Shown here: piece by piece, positions 26,850 through 34,798 of the stretch
Numbering within the stretch: position 1 is the stretch's first letter
Layout: each line of letters opens with the position of its first letter
NCBI RefSeq assembly: GCF_900111825.1
Contig: NZ_FOJM01000017.1
Location: forward strand, 62,001-126,000
From: Pedobacter suwonensis
GTDB lineage: Bacteria > Bacteroidota > Bacteroidia > Sphingobacteriales > Sphingobacteriaceae
Direction of reading: 5' to 3'
Length of the DNA stretch: 64,000 nt
Program-made: the position numbers and the translations under genes
Notes under the pieces: model-generated
Database searches by the model: none
What the model was told of the DNA's origin: nothing
What the model saw: the letters and a program-made list of their open reading frames with translations, nothing else

Positions 26850-26890
26850 CAAACTGTCTCAAATCTAATGTCTACTGTCTCACATCTAAT
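26850..26890. repeat. TCTCAAATCTAATGTCT repeats right of the four-helix-bundle gene
   Basis: CTGTCTCAAATCTAATGTCT and CTGTCTCACATCTAATTTCT occur in tandem and overlap the 3' end of the downstream-read FadB-type gene (stop at 26886). Confidence 0.55.
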
Positions 26891-29294
26891 TTCTCAACGG
26901 TTTCCCTTTTGTAATGATACTCTGAATCCGTTCTAATGACTTCCTTTCTCCTGCAAGGGATAAAAACGCCTCTCTTTCCAGATCCAGTAAATATTGTTCG
27001 GTTACTTCTGCGGGTGCAGATAAATCACCACCACACATTACATAGCCAAGTTTCTCAGAGATTTTTTTATCATGTTCGGAGATGAAATGACCTGCGTACA
27101 TACTATTTGCACCGGCATAAACAATTCCCAATCCCTGCTTTCCTAATACTTTAATATCGTTACGTTGTACTGGTTTGGTATAACCGGCATCTGCAAGCTC
27201 AATCGCTTTTGCTTTTGCATCGGCCAGTAAACGGTTGCGGTTCATTGAGATCGAGAATTTATCTTTTTGCAGATAACCCAGTTCATAAGCTTCGTAACCT
27301 GAAGTGGAGACTTTGGCCATACCGATAGTTAAGAAACGATCTTTCAGGGCATTCTGCACAATCTGATCGTCTTTAAACTCATCAGAAGCACGCAAAGCAA
27401 ACTCTTTGGTACCGCCACCGCCAGGAATTACACCTACACCAAATTCAACCAGGCCCATATAGGTTTCGGCAGAAAGCTGAACATGATCAGCATGTAAACT
27501 AAATTCACAGCCTCCGCCCAGGGTTAAATTATGCGGGGCTACCACCACCGGAATAGAAGAATATCGGATGCGCATTGACGTATTCTGGAACATTTTGATC
27601 GCCATGTTTAATTCATCCCACTCCTGTTCTACCGCCATCATGAAAATCATCCCTACGTTGGCACCGGCAGAAAAATTTGCGCCATCATTGCCGATAACTA
27701 AACCACGGTAATCTTTTTCTGCCATATCAATGGCCTTATTGATTCCCGAAATCACGTCACCGCCAATGGTATTCATTTTAGTATGAAATTCTACATTCAG
27801 AATGCCATCACCGAGATCAATAATGGAAACACCAGAGTTTTTCCAAAGCGTTTTATTATCGCGCAGGTTATCCAAAATGATAAACTCCTCTGTTCCTGGT
27901 AGCGCTTTATAACTTTTGGAAGGGATATCGTAATATTTTTTAACCCCGTTTTCTACTTTATAAAATGACGTATTTCCAGCGTCCAGCATTTCTTGTACCC
28001 AGGCTGCAGTTTTATTGCCATATTGATCCATCCCCTCGATGGCTTCTTTTACGCCAACGGCATCCCACAATTCAAAAGGACCGAGTTCCCAGCCAAAACC
28101 AGCCCGCATCGCATCATCAATACGATACAATTCATCAGAAATTTCTGGGATCCTATCTGATACATATTCAAATAAACCAAATGAAGAATGGCGGAACAAT
28201 TCGCCTGCCTTATCTTTTCCTTTGGCAAAAATCTTAATGCGCTCGCGAAGGTTTTCCACCGGCTTGGTCATTTCTAAAGTCGCCGATTTGACCTTCTGCT
28301 GAGGCTTATATTCTAATGTTTTTAAGTCGAGTGCAAGAATTTCAGTTTTTCCGTCAGCCGTTTTGGTTTTCTTATAAAAACCCTGTTTGGTTTTATCGCC
28401 CAGCCATTTATTTTCTTCCATTTTTTGCACGTATGCAGGAAGTTTAAACAAATCGTGTGCTTTATCATCAGGGCAGTTGTCATAAAGCCCTTTTGCCACT
28501 TTGATCATGGTATCTAAACCTACAACATCTGATGTGCGGAATGTGGCCGATTTTGGTCTGCCCAATGCCGGCCCTGTAAATTTATCAACCTCTTCTACCG
28601 TTAAATCTAATTTTTCGACCAGATGCAAAAGTGCCATAATCGAATAAACGCCAACCCTATTGGCAATAAACGCCGGGGTATCTTTACATAAAACAGTTGT
28701 TTTCCCTAAAAACTTATCACCATATTGCATCAGAAAATCAACAATTTCCGGCTTGGTATGTGGCGTAGGAATAATTTCCAGCAACTTTAAATAACGTGGC
28801 GGATTAAAAAAGTGTGTCCCGCAGAAATGCGATTTAAAATCTTCGCTTCTTCCTTCAGCCATTAAATGAATGGGAATACCAGACGTATTTGATGTAACTA
28901 AGGTGCCCGGTTTACGGAATTGCTCTACCTGTTCGAAAACCTTTTTCTTAATATCTAGGTTTTCGACAACCACTTCAATCACCCAGTCGTAAGCGGCAAT
29001 TTTAGACATATCATCTTCGAAGTTTCCGGTTTTAATTTTATTTAAGGCTTTTTTTGAGTAAACCGGAGATGGATTTGTTTTCACGGCCGTTTGCAAAGCA
29101 GTATTTACAATCCGGTTTTTTACAATGGGGTTGTCCAATGTTAATCCTTTTGCCTGCTCCTCGGGGCTGAGTTCTTTTGGTGCGATATCCAACAACAATA
29201 CCTCAACACCAATATTGGCGAAGTGGCATGCAATACGCGAACCCATAATACCCGACCCTAAAACTGCAACTTTATTAATGCTTCGTTTCATCAT
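26886..29294 (-). CDS. 3-hydroxyacyl-CoA dehydrogenase / enoyl-CoA hydratase, multifunctional
   Basis: 802 residues. N-terminal NAD-binding dehydrogenase: VAVLGSGIMGSRIACHFANIG, LVTSNTSGIPI, HFCGTHFFNPPRYLKLLE (catalytic His) and the 3HCDH C-domain (SATFRTSDVVGLDTM). A second 3HCDH-like region (FGLFEYVSDRIPEISDE) is followed by a hydratase domain after about residue 480: GLVIGNDGANFSAGANVGM and TLGGGCEFSLHAD, GVGVIPGGGGTKE. Domain order is dehydrogenase first, as in Bacillus FadN rather than E. coli FadB. It catalyses the second and third steps of beta-oxidation. It follows the MarR gene by 72 bp. Confidence 0.95.
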   Translation of the reverse strand: MMKRSINKVAVLGSGIMGSRIACHFANIGVEVLLLDIAPKELSPEEQAKGLTLDNPIVKNRIVNTALQTAVKTNPSPVYSKKALNKIKTGNFEDDMSKIAAYDWVIEVVVENLDIKKKVFEQVEQFRKPGTLVTSNTSGIPIHLMAEGRSEDFKSHFCGTHFFNPPRYLKLLEIIPTPHTKPEIVDFLMQYGDKFLGKTTVLCKDTPAFIANRVGVYSIMALLHLVEKLDLTVEEVDKFTGPALGRPKSATFRTSDVVGLDTMIKVAKGLYDNCPDDKAHDLFKLPAYVQKMEENKWLGDKTKQGFYKKTKTADGKTEILALDLKTLEYKPQQKVKSATLEMTKPVENLRERIKIFAKGKDKAGELFRHSSFGLFEYVSDRIPEISDELYRIDDAMRAGFGWELGPFELWDAVGVKEAIEGMDQYGNKTAAWVQEMLDAGNTSFYKVENGVKKYYDIPSKSYKALPGTEEFIILDNLRDNKTLWKNSGVSIIDLGDGILNVEFHTKMNTIGGDVISGINKAIDMAEKDYRGLVIGNDGANFSAGANVGMIFMMAVEQEWDELNMAIKMFQNTSMRIRYSSIPVVVAPHNLTLGGGCEFSLHADHVQLSAETYMGLVEFGVGVIPGGGGTKEFALRASDEFKDDQIVQNALKDRFLTIGMAKVSTSGYEAYELGYLQKDKFSISMNRNRLLADAKAKAIELADAGYTKPVQRNDIKVLGKQGLGIVYAGANSMYAGHFISEHDKKISEKLGYVMCGGDLSAPAEVTEQYLLDLEREAFLSLAGERKSLERIQSIITKGKPLRN

Positions 29295-29366
29295 CTATTT
29301 GCTTTTCATTAGTCTGACGAACCGTTTTATACAGTCCTTGTCAAACAGATTTCATTACTATATTTA

Positions 29367-29801
29367 TTAATCTACAGTATAGGCTACTGTTATGTCATTC
29401 AATTTAATCAGAAGGTTGATAAAGGTCTCTTTTTCTTTTTTTGAAAAATGCTCATCAAGATATTCGTTAAATTTCCGAACAACCCCCTTGGCCAACTGTT
29501 TTTTCTCTTTACCAAAATCAGTCAAAAAAACCTTTACCGAACGTTTATCCCCTACTGATGTTTCCCGAAAAATAAGGTTAGCCTCTTCCATGTTATTCAG
29601 CATACGCGATAAACTGGTTGCTTTAACCCCAAGCAAGCCAGCTAAATTTGAAACCGCAGTGCCCTCAACATCATCTATATTAATAAGCATATAACCAATA
29701 GCCTGTGTAATCCCGAAACTGGAAGCCATTTGATTATACTTATTAAACATATTTTGCCAGGCAAACTTAATATGGTAATCTATGGTTTGTTGTTGCTTCA
29801 T
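29367..29801 (-). CDS. MarR family transcriptional regulator of the beta-oxidation operon
   Basis: 144 residues from ATG 29801 (MKQQQTIDYHIKFAWQNMF). An ATG-type start at 29831 would lie in the promoter, so I prefer 29801. The winged-helix region reads GITQAIGYMLINI, NLAGLLGVKATSLSRMLNNMEEANLIFRETS and SVKVFLTDFGKEKKQLA, typical of MarR, with dimer helices at both ends. First gene of the fatty-acid operon; such regulators in Bacteroidota and other bacteria respond to acyl-CoA or aromatic ligands. Palindrome TATGCTTGCATA lies at the predicted RNA start, which suits autorepression of the whole operon (inference). Confidence 0.92.
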   Translation of the reverse strand: MKQQQTIDYHIKFAWQNMFNKYNQMASSFGITQAIGYMLINIDDVEGTAVSNLAGLLGVKATSLSRMLNNMEEANLIFRETSVGDKRSVKVFLTDFGKEKKQLAKGVVRKFNEYLDEHFSKKEKETFINLLIKLNDITVAYTVD

Positions 29802-29815
29802 TTTCACTAATTTAT

Positions 29816-29827
29816 TATGCTTGCATA
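29816..29827. promoter_or_regulatory. Candidate MarR operator
   Basis: TATGC (29816-29820) TT GCATA (29823-29827) is a perfect 5+5 palindrome placed at the predicted transcription start of the MarR-led operon. Confidence 0.4.
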
Positions 29828-29828
29828 A

Positions 29829-29859
29829 CAAAGCTAATGAATGTATTTTGTTAATGCAA
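29829..29859 (-). promoter_or_regulatory. Promoter of the MarR / beta-oxidation operon
   Basis: TTG (29857-29859) and TAGCTTTG (29829-29836) on the minus strand are 20 bp apart. RNA would start near 29822, giving a leader of about 20 bases before ATG 29801 and drawing the palindrome at 29816-29827 into the operator position. Confidence 0.55.
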
Positions 29860-29911
29860 TAGAAAAATTCAAAATATTTGTCAATTTTTTCTTATCATAG
29901 CCATACACAAA

Positions 29912-30889
29912 ATGAAACCGCAGAATATGTTTAAAGTAAAGCAAATACTCTTGTTTAGTTTTTTTATTTCATGGGCGGCTATTGGAAAAAGCCAGGTTGC
30001 CTATTTTGGAAAATCTCTTCTAAACAGTCAAAAGCTAGAGGTTTTCAAAAAAACAACCACTTTATTTACCTTTCAGTATAATGACTATGCTGAATTGGAA
30101 AAATTTGAGCAGGCCATTAAAAAAAACTGGAAAATCACACCATATAAAATCATTAAACCCGAAGAGTTGGGTCGTTATGATACGCTTGCCAATTATTCAC
30201 TTTTTTACTTTGATGCTTATACCGAAAAGTCAGACACTATTAACAATACAAATATTATTTATGCCCTGAAGTTAATAACACCGTCTAAAAAGCCTAAGGT
30301 AAAAGAAGAAATTTTATTGGCGGCAGTAGCGCTTTTTGCTGATCCGAGTACCAATTTCCTGGTTGAAACACAGGATCAGCAATATGGCACGAAACGAAGG
30401 ATAAAAAATAATATTTTATCTCATTTCTATAATAAAGCCAGTTTCTATAATTGGTCGCCCGGCTTTTTAAGCGGTTATTTAAAACAAATAAACGATGGAT
30501 TGCTCGCCAGCGAAAATTGTAATTTAGATTACCAATTTTACAATAGAGTGCGTTTGCCGGAACTGGCGAAAGAAACGCTGTATGTACCCGAATATATTAA
30601 GGAGGTTTTTTCATCGAGATTAGCTCTCTTACCACCATCAGGAATTATTGCCGAACCTTATAATTATAAACTTAAGTTTGTATCGTATAAAGCATTGGAT
30701 AGTTTAATCCTGAATAACGCTGCTCCTGTTAAATATGTGGTTTATACGCAGCGAGATAACGATAAAATCATCAGTGTATACGACAGTAAAGATGATAAGA
30801 TTATTTATCAACGCTTTTACCCGCAATCGCCGGATTTTGAGATGAACGATTTAAGCGAGATTAAAAAGGTGATTGTATCACTGAAATAA
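29912..30889 (+). CDS. Secreted protein of unknown function
   Basis: 325 residues from ATG 29912; an internal ATG at 29927 (MFKVKQILLFSFFISW) would also give a good signal peptide, with cleavage near AIGKSQ. The mature part has many aromatic and Lys residues, with phrases such as TTTLFTFQYNDYAELEKFEQ, ELGRYDTLANYSLFYFDAY and NILSHFYNKASFYNWSPGFL, and no motif that I know. It is divergent from the MarR gene and not in an operon. It resembles secreted proteins conserved in Sphingobacteriia only in general style; I propose no function. Confidence 0.8.
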   Translation: MKPQNMFKVKQILLFSFFISWAAIGKSQVAYFGKSLLNSQKLEVFKKTTTLFTFQYNDYAELEKFEQAIKKNWKITPYKIIKPEELGRYDTLANYSLFYFDAYTEKSDTINNTNIIYALKLITPSKKPKVKEEILLAAVALFADPSTNFLVETQDQQYGTKRRIKNNILSHFYNKASFYNWSPGFLSGYLKQINDGLLASENCNLDYQFYNRVRLPELAKETLYVPEYIKEVFSSRLALLPPSGIIAEPYNYKLKFVSYKALDSLILNNAAPVKYVVYTQRDNDKIISVYDSKDDKIIYQRFYPQSPDFEMNDLSEIKKVIVSLK

Positions 30890-30917
30890 GTTGGGTTTCA
30901 AATACTAATTATTAGGC

Positions 30918-31122
30918 TGTCATTCTGAACACAGTGAAGAATCTTTACCATAAGACCTATTTCCTCATAATTTCAAATCCAATCGTGCCGCAAGTAAGCC
31001 TAAGAAAGATCCTTCACTGCGTTCAGGATGACAATTCGTATTTATAGCCATTTAGTTACCCCTACATTGAAGCAAATTGATTCTGCGTTCAGGATGACAA
31101 CCCGCATTTATAGCCATTAACC
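30918..31122. repeat. GTCAT...ATGAC element with partial direct duplication
   Basis: TGTCAT (30918) and ATGACA (31028-31033) bound the element; the arms CAGTGAAGAATCTTT and AAAGATCCTTCACTG pair. A second piece, GCGTTCAGGATGACAA followed by TTATAGCCATT, occurs at about 31019-31054 and again at about 31086-31119. Confidence 0.65.
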
Positions 31123-31160
31123 AAATCAGCTAGCGACCATACATAAAACACCATAAACTG

Positions 31161-31190
31161 AAAAAGTCCTGATTTTCACCAGGACTTTTT
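31161..31190 (-). terminator. Terminator of the OmpA-family gene
   Basis: AAAAAGTCCTG (31161-31171) and CAGGACTTTTT (31180-31190) form an 11-bp stem with an 8-base loop, ending in a T run, 20 bp after the stop codon. Confidence 0.85.
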
Positions 31191-31209
31191 AATATTGTTT
31201 AAAAACAAC

Positions 31210-32532
31210 TTAGTAAAGTGTAAACTCTACACGACGGTTTTGTTGACGTCCGGCTGCTGTTTTGTTAGTTGCAATCGGTTGACCCATGCCGTAACCTGTA
31301 GCTTCAATACGTGAAGCGTTGGCACCCTGAGAAACCAAGTATGCTTTAACAGATTCTGCTCTTTCTTTTGATAAACGCAGGTTTAGTTCTTTTGATCCTG
31401 TATTATCGGTATGACCAGCTAATTTTAAGCTAAAGTTTTTCTGTATCAACAATGCTGCAACCCTATTTAATGAAGCATAAGATTTAGAACGAATAGTAGC
31501 TTTACCTAAATCGAACTCTAAGTTTTTAATCGCTTCGTTAACTACTTTACGGTCTTCTTCTGTTACGATAACTTTTTCTACTACTTTCTCCGGCGTTTTT
31601 AACGGGCAACCAGCACCATCCACAACGGTACCTGATGGTGTATCCGGACATTTATCCAATTTATCAGCAACGCCATCACCATCTGAATCTTTCAATACAT
31701 CGTTAAGTTCTGAGCGTAGCTTTGCATTATCAGCTTTTTGGGCATTCAATTCAGACCGTAAACCTTCTGCAGTTTGTTTTGCCTTTAGGGCTTCATCATA
31801 AGTTAAAGCTACCGGATTATGGAAAGCCAGTTGTTTCCCACTACCTAAAGCAAACTCTAAACCTGCATAAGCATAGTTGTATTTATCGTTTCCATTTTTA
31901 TAGTAACCATCTAAGTTATCGCCATCAACAAAGTTGATTGTCCAACCCAGATCAAAGTTTACGGCATCAGAAATTTTAAATTTAGCACCTAAACCTACCG
32001 GAATAATCAATTCGTGGATGTTATCACCACTACCAAATACTGAAGTTCCTGCTGCTGTAGTGATGGTAGGTTTGTAAGCAGCAATACCCGCTCCTGCAGA
32101 AGCATAAAGCTGTAAAGTATTTTCTTTTTTAAACATATCGATATTGAACATGTTTACAACAGCATTTAAACTTCCCGAATAAGATAAGTCAGTATCAAAA
32201 GATTTTACCGGAGCGTTGTTTACCAAACCGCTTTCATAGGGTTCGGAGTTATCGCCTTTTAATTTACCGCGAACGCCATCTAAACGTAGAGAGAAATAAG
32301 GCGTAAACTGCTTTTTGATGTATAGGCCATATCCCAAACTTGATTTGTTATTACTGAAATCATTTTTTCCGCCCAGTGGTGACAATGGCGTTAGCACACC
32401 AGCGTTTACTCCAATAGACCATGTTCTTAATGTTGTAGTTGAAGTTGCCGGACTTTCCTGAGCTGAAGCAACCGACCCGATTAATAAACCAGCAATTGCA
32501 ACTGGTAGGGCTTTAGATAATTGTAGTTTCAT
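31210..32532 (-). CDS. OmpA family outer-membrane protein with TSP3 repeat
   Basis: 440 residues from ATG 32532 (MKLQLSKALPVAIAGLLIGSVASAQ, a clear signal peptide); the frame is open to 32595, but that extension precedes the signal. A beta-barrel-like region (25-245: GINAGV-like starts, YGLYIKKQF, YSLRLDGVRG) is followed by a coiled coil with KLRSELND, a calcium-binding thrombospondin type 3 repeat DSDGDGVADKLDKCPDTPSG and a C-terminal OmpA/MotB peptidoglycan-binding domain (AGHTDNTGSKELNLRLSKER). It links the outer membrane to the wall. Single gene with its own terminator. Confidence 0.93.
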   Translation of the reverse strand: MKLQLSKALPVAIAGLLIGSVASAQESPATSTTTLRTWSIGVNAGVLTPLSPLGGKNDFSNNKSSLGYGLYIKKQFTPYFSLRLDGVRGKLKGDNSEPYESGLVNNAPVKSFDTDLSYSGSLNAVVNMFNIDMFKKENTLQLYASAGAGIAAYKPTITTAAGTSVFGSGDNIHELIIPVGLGAKFKISDAVNFDLGWTINFVDGDNLDGYYKNGNDKYNYAYAGLEFALGSGKQLAFHNPVALTYDEALKAKQTAEGLRSELNAQKADNAKLRSELNDVLKDSDGDGVADKLDKCPDTPSGTVVDGAGCPLKTPEKVVEKVIVTEEDRKVVNEAIKNLEFDLGKATIRSKSYASLNRVAALLIQKNFSLKLAGHTDNTGSKELNLRLSKERAESVKAYLVSQGANASRIEATGYGMGQPIATNKTAAGRQQNRRVEFTLY

Positions 32533-32726
32533 AATTTTCTGTTTAACGTTAAATAGCGTCTCACAATCGTTACAATAGCCATACCAAAAATACAACGCGG
32601 TAAAAATACTTATTAACTTATCAACACCAATTTGCGCTATTGAAACCTCTGTTAAATAACGTGAACTATGGATCTAAAAGATCATTTGCGATAATAACAA
32701 CTGTATTTTTATGTTAATTGAGCATT

Positions 32727-32930
32727 CTATTTGTCATGGCGGGATGGCTTCTTTCTTTTTGAAAGAAACAAAAAACGCCGGCTGAAAATTTTTCTGCTAA
32801 AGGCAGCGAGTAGGCTTTGACTGTGCTTCCCGAATCCCGATAGCAATCGGGATGTTAGGCCGGTGATCCCGAGAACGAAGATTTTCTGCTGTGGCTTAGC
32901 CAAACGTTCATGCATGTCGGCAAATTAAGA
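32727..32930. repeat. Long intergenic repeat with TTCTTTC/GAAAGAA and CCCGATAGCAATCGGG hairpins
   Basis: The 200-bp stretch contains TTCTTTC TTTTT GAAAGAA near 32751, CCCGATAGCAATCGGG (a perfect 6+6 stem) near 32834-32851, and GGTGATCCCGAGAACG after it. It reads like a Pedobacter-type dispersed intergenic repeat. The remainder of the 543-bp gap 32533-33076 shows nothing further. Confidence 0.5.
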
Positions 32931-33076
32931 TCCAAAGCTCACGTTAAATAGTAAAAAGCAATTATGAGGTCTATTGTTTAGTTATACCATTATTGAGCAT
33001 ATCATACACCAAATTATGCCAATTAATATGTAGCTAATTTGATACAATATCAAATTAATGAATTGAAACGAAATGG

Positions 33077-34798
33077 CTACCAGCCAATGGCTTTATCATC
33101 ACCCCTTGGGTCGGCACCACCCTGATAATTTCCCCATTTGGTTCTTAAGATGGCATCAACTCTGCCAATTGGGCCTCGCTGTAAAATTTTATAACCTTTT
33201 GCCTTTAACTTCGATATTGATAAGCTGTCAATAGCATCCTTTTCTACATACACTTCATCTGGCAACCACTGGTGATGAAACTTTTTAGCATTAACGGCCG
33301 ATTGCATAGACATATCGAAATCGATTACATTAATAATGGTTTGGAATACAGAAGTAATAATGGTGGAACCTCCTGGTGTACCTACCACCATAAATAATCT
33401 TCCGTCTTTCTCCACAATGCTCGGCGTCATGGAGCTCAACATTCTTTTATTCGGGGCGATAGCATTAGCTTCGCCGCCAACCAAGCCGTACATATTTGGT
33501 GCGCCTGGTTTAACTGAAAAGTCGTCCATTTCGTTGTTCAACAAAAAACCTGCTCCTTTTACGGCGACCAACGATCCATAAGAACCGTTTAAAGTGGTGG
33601 TAATGGAAACGGCATTTCCATCACGGTCTACGATAGAGAAATGCGTGGTTTCTTCATGTTCTTTGCCATTTATTTCACCGGCTGACACAACACTACTTGG
33701 AGTTGCAGAGGCCCAGCTAAAGTTTGCCATCCGGTTTTTATTATACGCAGCATCTAATAACTGCTGTTGCGGAACGGCATAAAAATCAGGATCGCCCAAA
33801 TGCTTTGCGCGATCGGCGTATACCCTTCTTTCTGACTCGACCATTACCTGTATGGTTGAATCGGCATTATGTCCCCATTTTTTTAAAGGATAAGGCTCTA
33901 CAGACTGAAGCAGCTGGATGAGGGCAATGCCTCCGCTTGATGTTGGCGGCATGGTGATAATTTTATAGCCCCGGTAATTGCCTGTTACCGGCTTACGCCA
34001 AACGGCATGATAATTTTTTAAATCTTCTTTTGTAATAAGTCCTTTTCCGCGCTGCATTTCGGCTACAAGCGAATCGGCCACAGCCCCTTCATAAAAACCG
34101 GCTCTGCCTTTCTCCTGGATCAGCTTTAAAGTACTGGCCAGCTCTTTTTGTACCAACACATCATTTTCCTGCCAGGTGCTTTCTAAATTTACAAATGCTG
34201 TTCCATTTGGGTTAAACTCCATAAACTTTCTATGCAAACCATTCAATTCAGCGGCCTGCCTTTTGGTAATTTTAAAACCAATTTGAGCCAGGTCTATTGC
34301 TGGCTGTAGTACCTGCGCCCAGGAAAGCTTTCCATATTTCTTATGCGCCTCTACCATACCATCTACCGATCCTGGTACCCCCGCAGCTAAATGGCCATAA
34401 AGGCTTTTATCTACAATTGGATTGCCGGCTCCATCCAGATACATATCTCTGGCAGCAGCCTTTGCTGCTTTTTCCCTGAAATCCAGGGCATTTATTTCTC
34501 CGGTTGAACTGCGGTAAACCATAAAACCGCCTCCCCCGATATTTCCCGCATTAGGATAAACCACTGCCAGGGCAAACTGAACAGCAACAGCCGCATCAAC
34601 TGCATTTCCTCCCTTTTTTAAGATATCTATACCTACCTGAGATGCTTCCGGATGAGCTGAAACCACCATGCCGTTTTTATATTCGCCACTATTGTTTTTA
34701 CCCAATTGTCCGGTTACACAACCAGCCAATAAAAACATCATGCTTAGGTATATTGCTGATTTTTTATAATTAGTGAGGGGCTTTATAGTTTTCTGCAT
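33077..34798 (-). CDS. ggt: Gamma-glutamyltransferase (lipoprotein)
   Basis: 573 residues. N-terminal lipoprotein signal ends LSMMFLLAGC, so the enzyme is membrane-anchored in the periplasm or outer surface. Motifs: MVVSAHPEASQVGIDILKKG, NAGNIGGGGFMVYRS, GVPGSVDGMVEAHKKYG, autocatalytic Thr in EETTHFSIVDRDGNAVS, TLNGSYGS, and GTPGGSTIITSVFQ. GGT cleaves glutathione and gamma-glutamyl peptides after self-processing at the Thr. Its start overlaps the acyl-CoA ligase stop by 29 bp; a later in-frame ATG would destroy the signal, so the overlap is real and indicates an operon. Confidence 0.95.
   Translation of the reverse strand: MQKTIKPLTNYKKSAIYLSMMFLLAGCVTGQLGKNNSGEYKNGMVVSAHPEASQVGIDILKKGGNAVDAAVAVQFALAVVYPNAGNIGGGGFMVYRSSTGEINALDFREKAAKAAARDMYLDGAGNPIVDKSLYGHLAAGVPGSVDGMVEAHKKYGKLSWAQVLQPAIDLAQIGFKITKRQAAELNGLHRKFMEFNPNGTAFVNLESTWQENDVLVQKELASTLKLIQEKGRAGFYEGAVADSLVAEMQRGKGLITKEDLKNYHAVWRKPVTGNYRGYKIITMPPTSSGGIALIQLLQSVEPYPLKKWGHNADSTIQVMVESERRVYADRAKHLGDPDFYAVPQQQLLDAAYNKNRMANFSWASATPSSVVSAGEINGKEHEETTHFSIVDRDGNAVSITTTLNGSYGSLVAVKGAGFLLNNEMDDFSVKPGAPNMYGLVGGEANAIAPNKRMLSSMTPSIVEKDGRLFMVVGTPGGSTIITSVFQTIINVIDFDMSMQSAVNAKKFHHQWLPDEVYVEKDAIDSLSISKLKAKGYKILQRGPIGRVDAILRTKWGNYQGGADPRGDDKAIGW

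Noticed and set aside
32585..32592. Promoter of the OmpA gene (TATTTTTG on the minus strand)
   Set aside because: The nearest TTG is 29 bp away, beyond the usual spacing.
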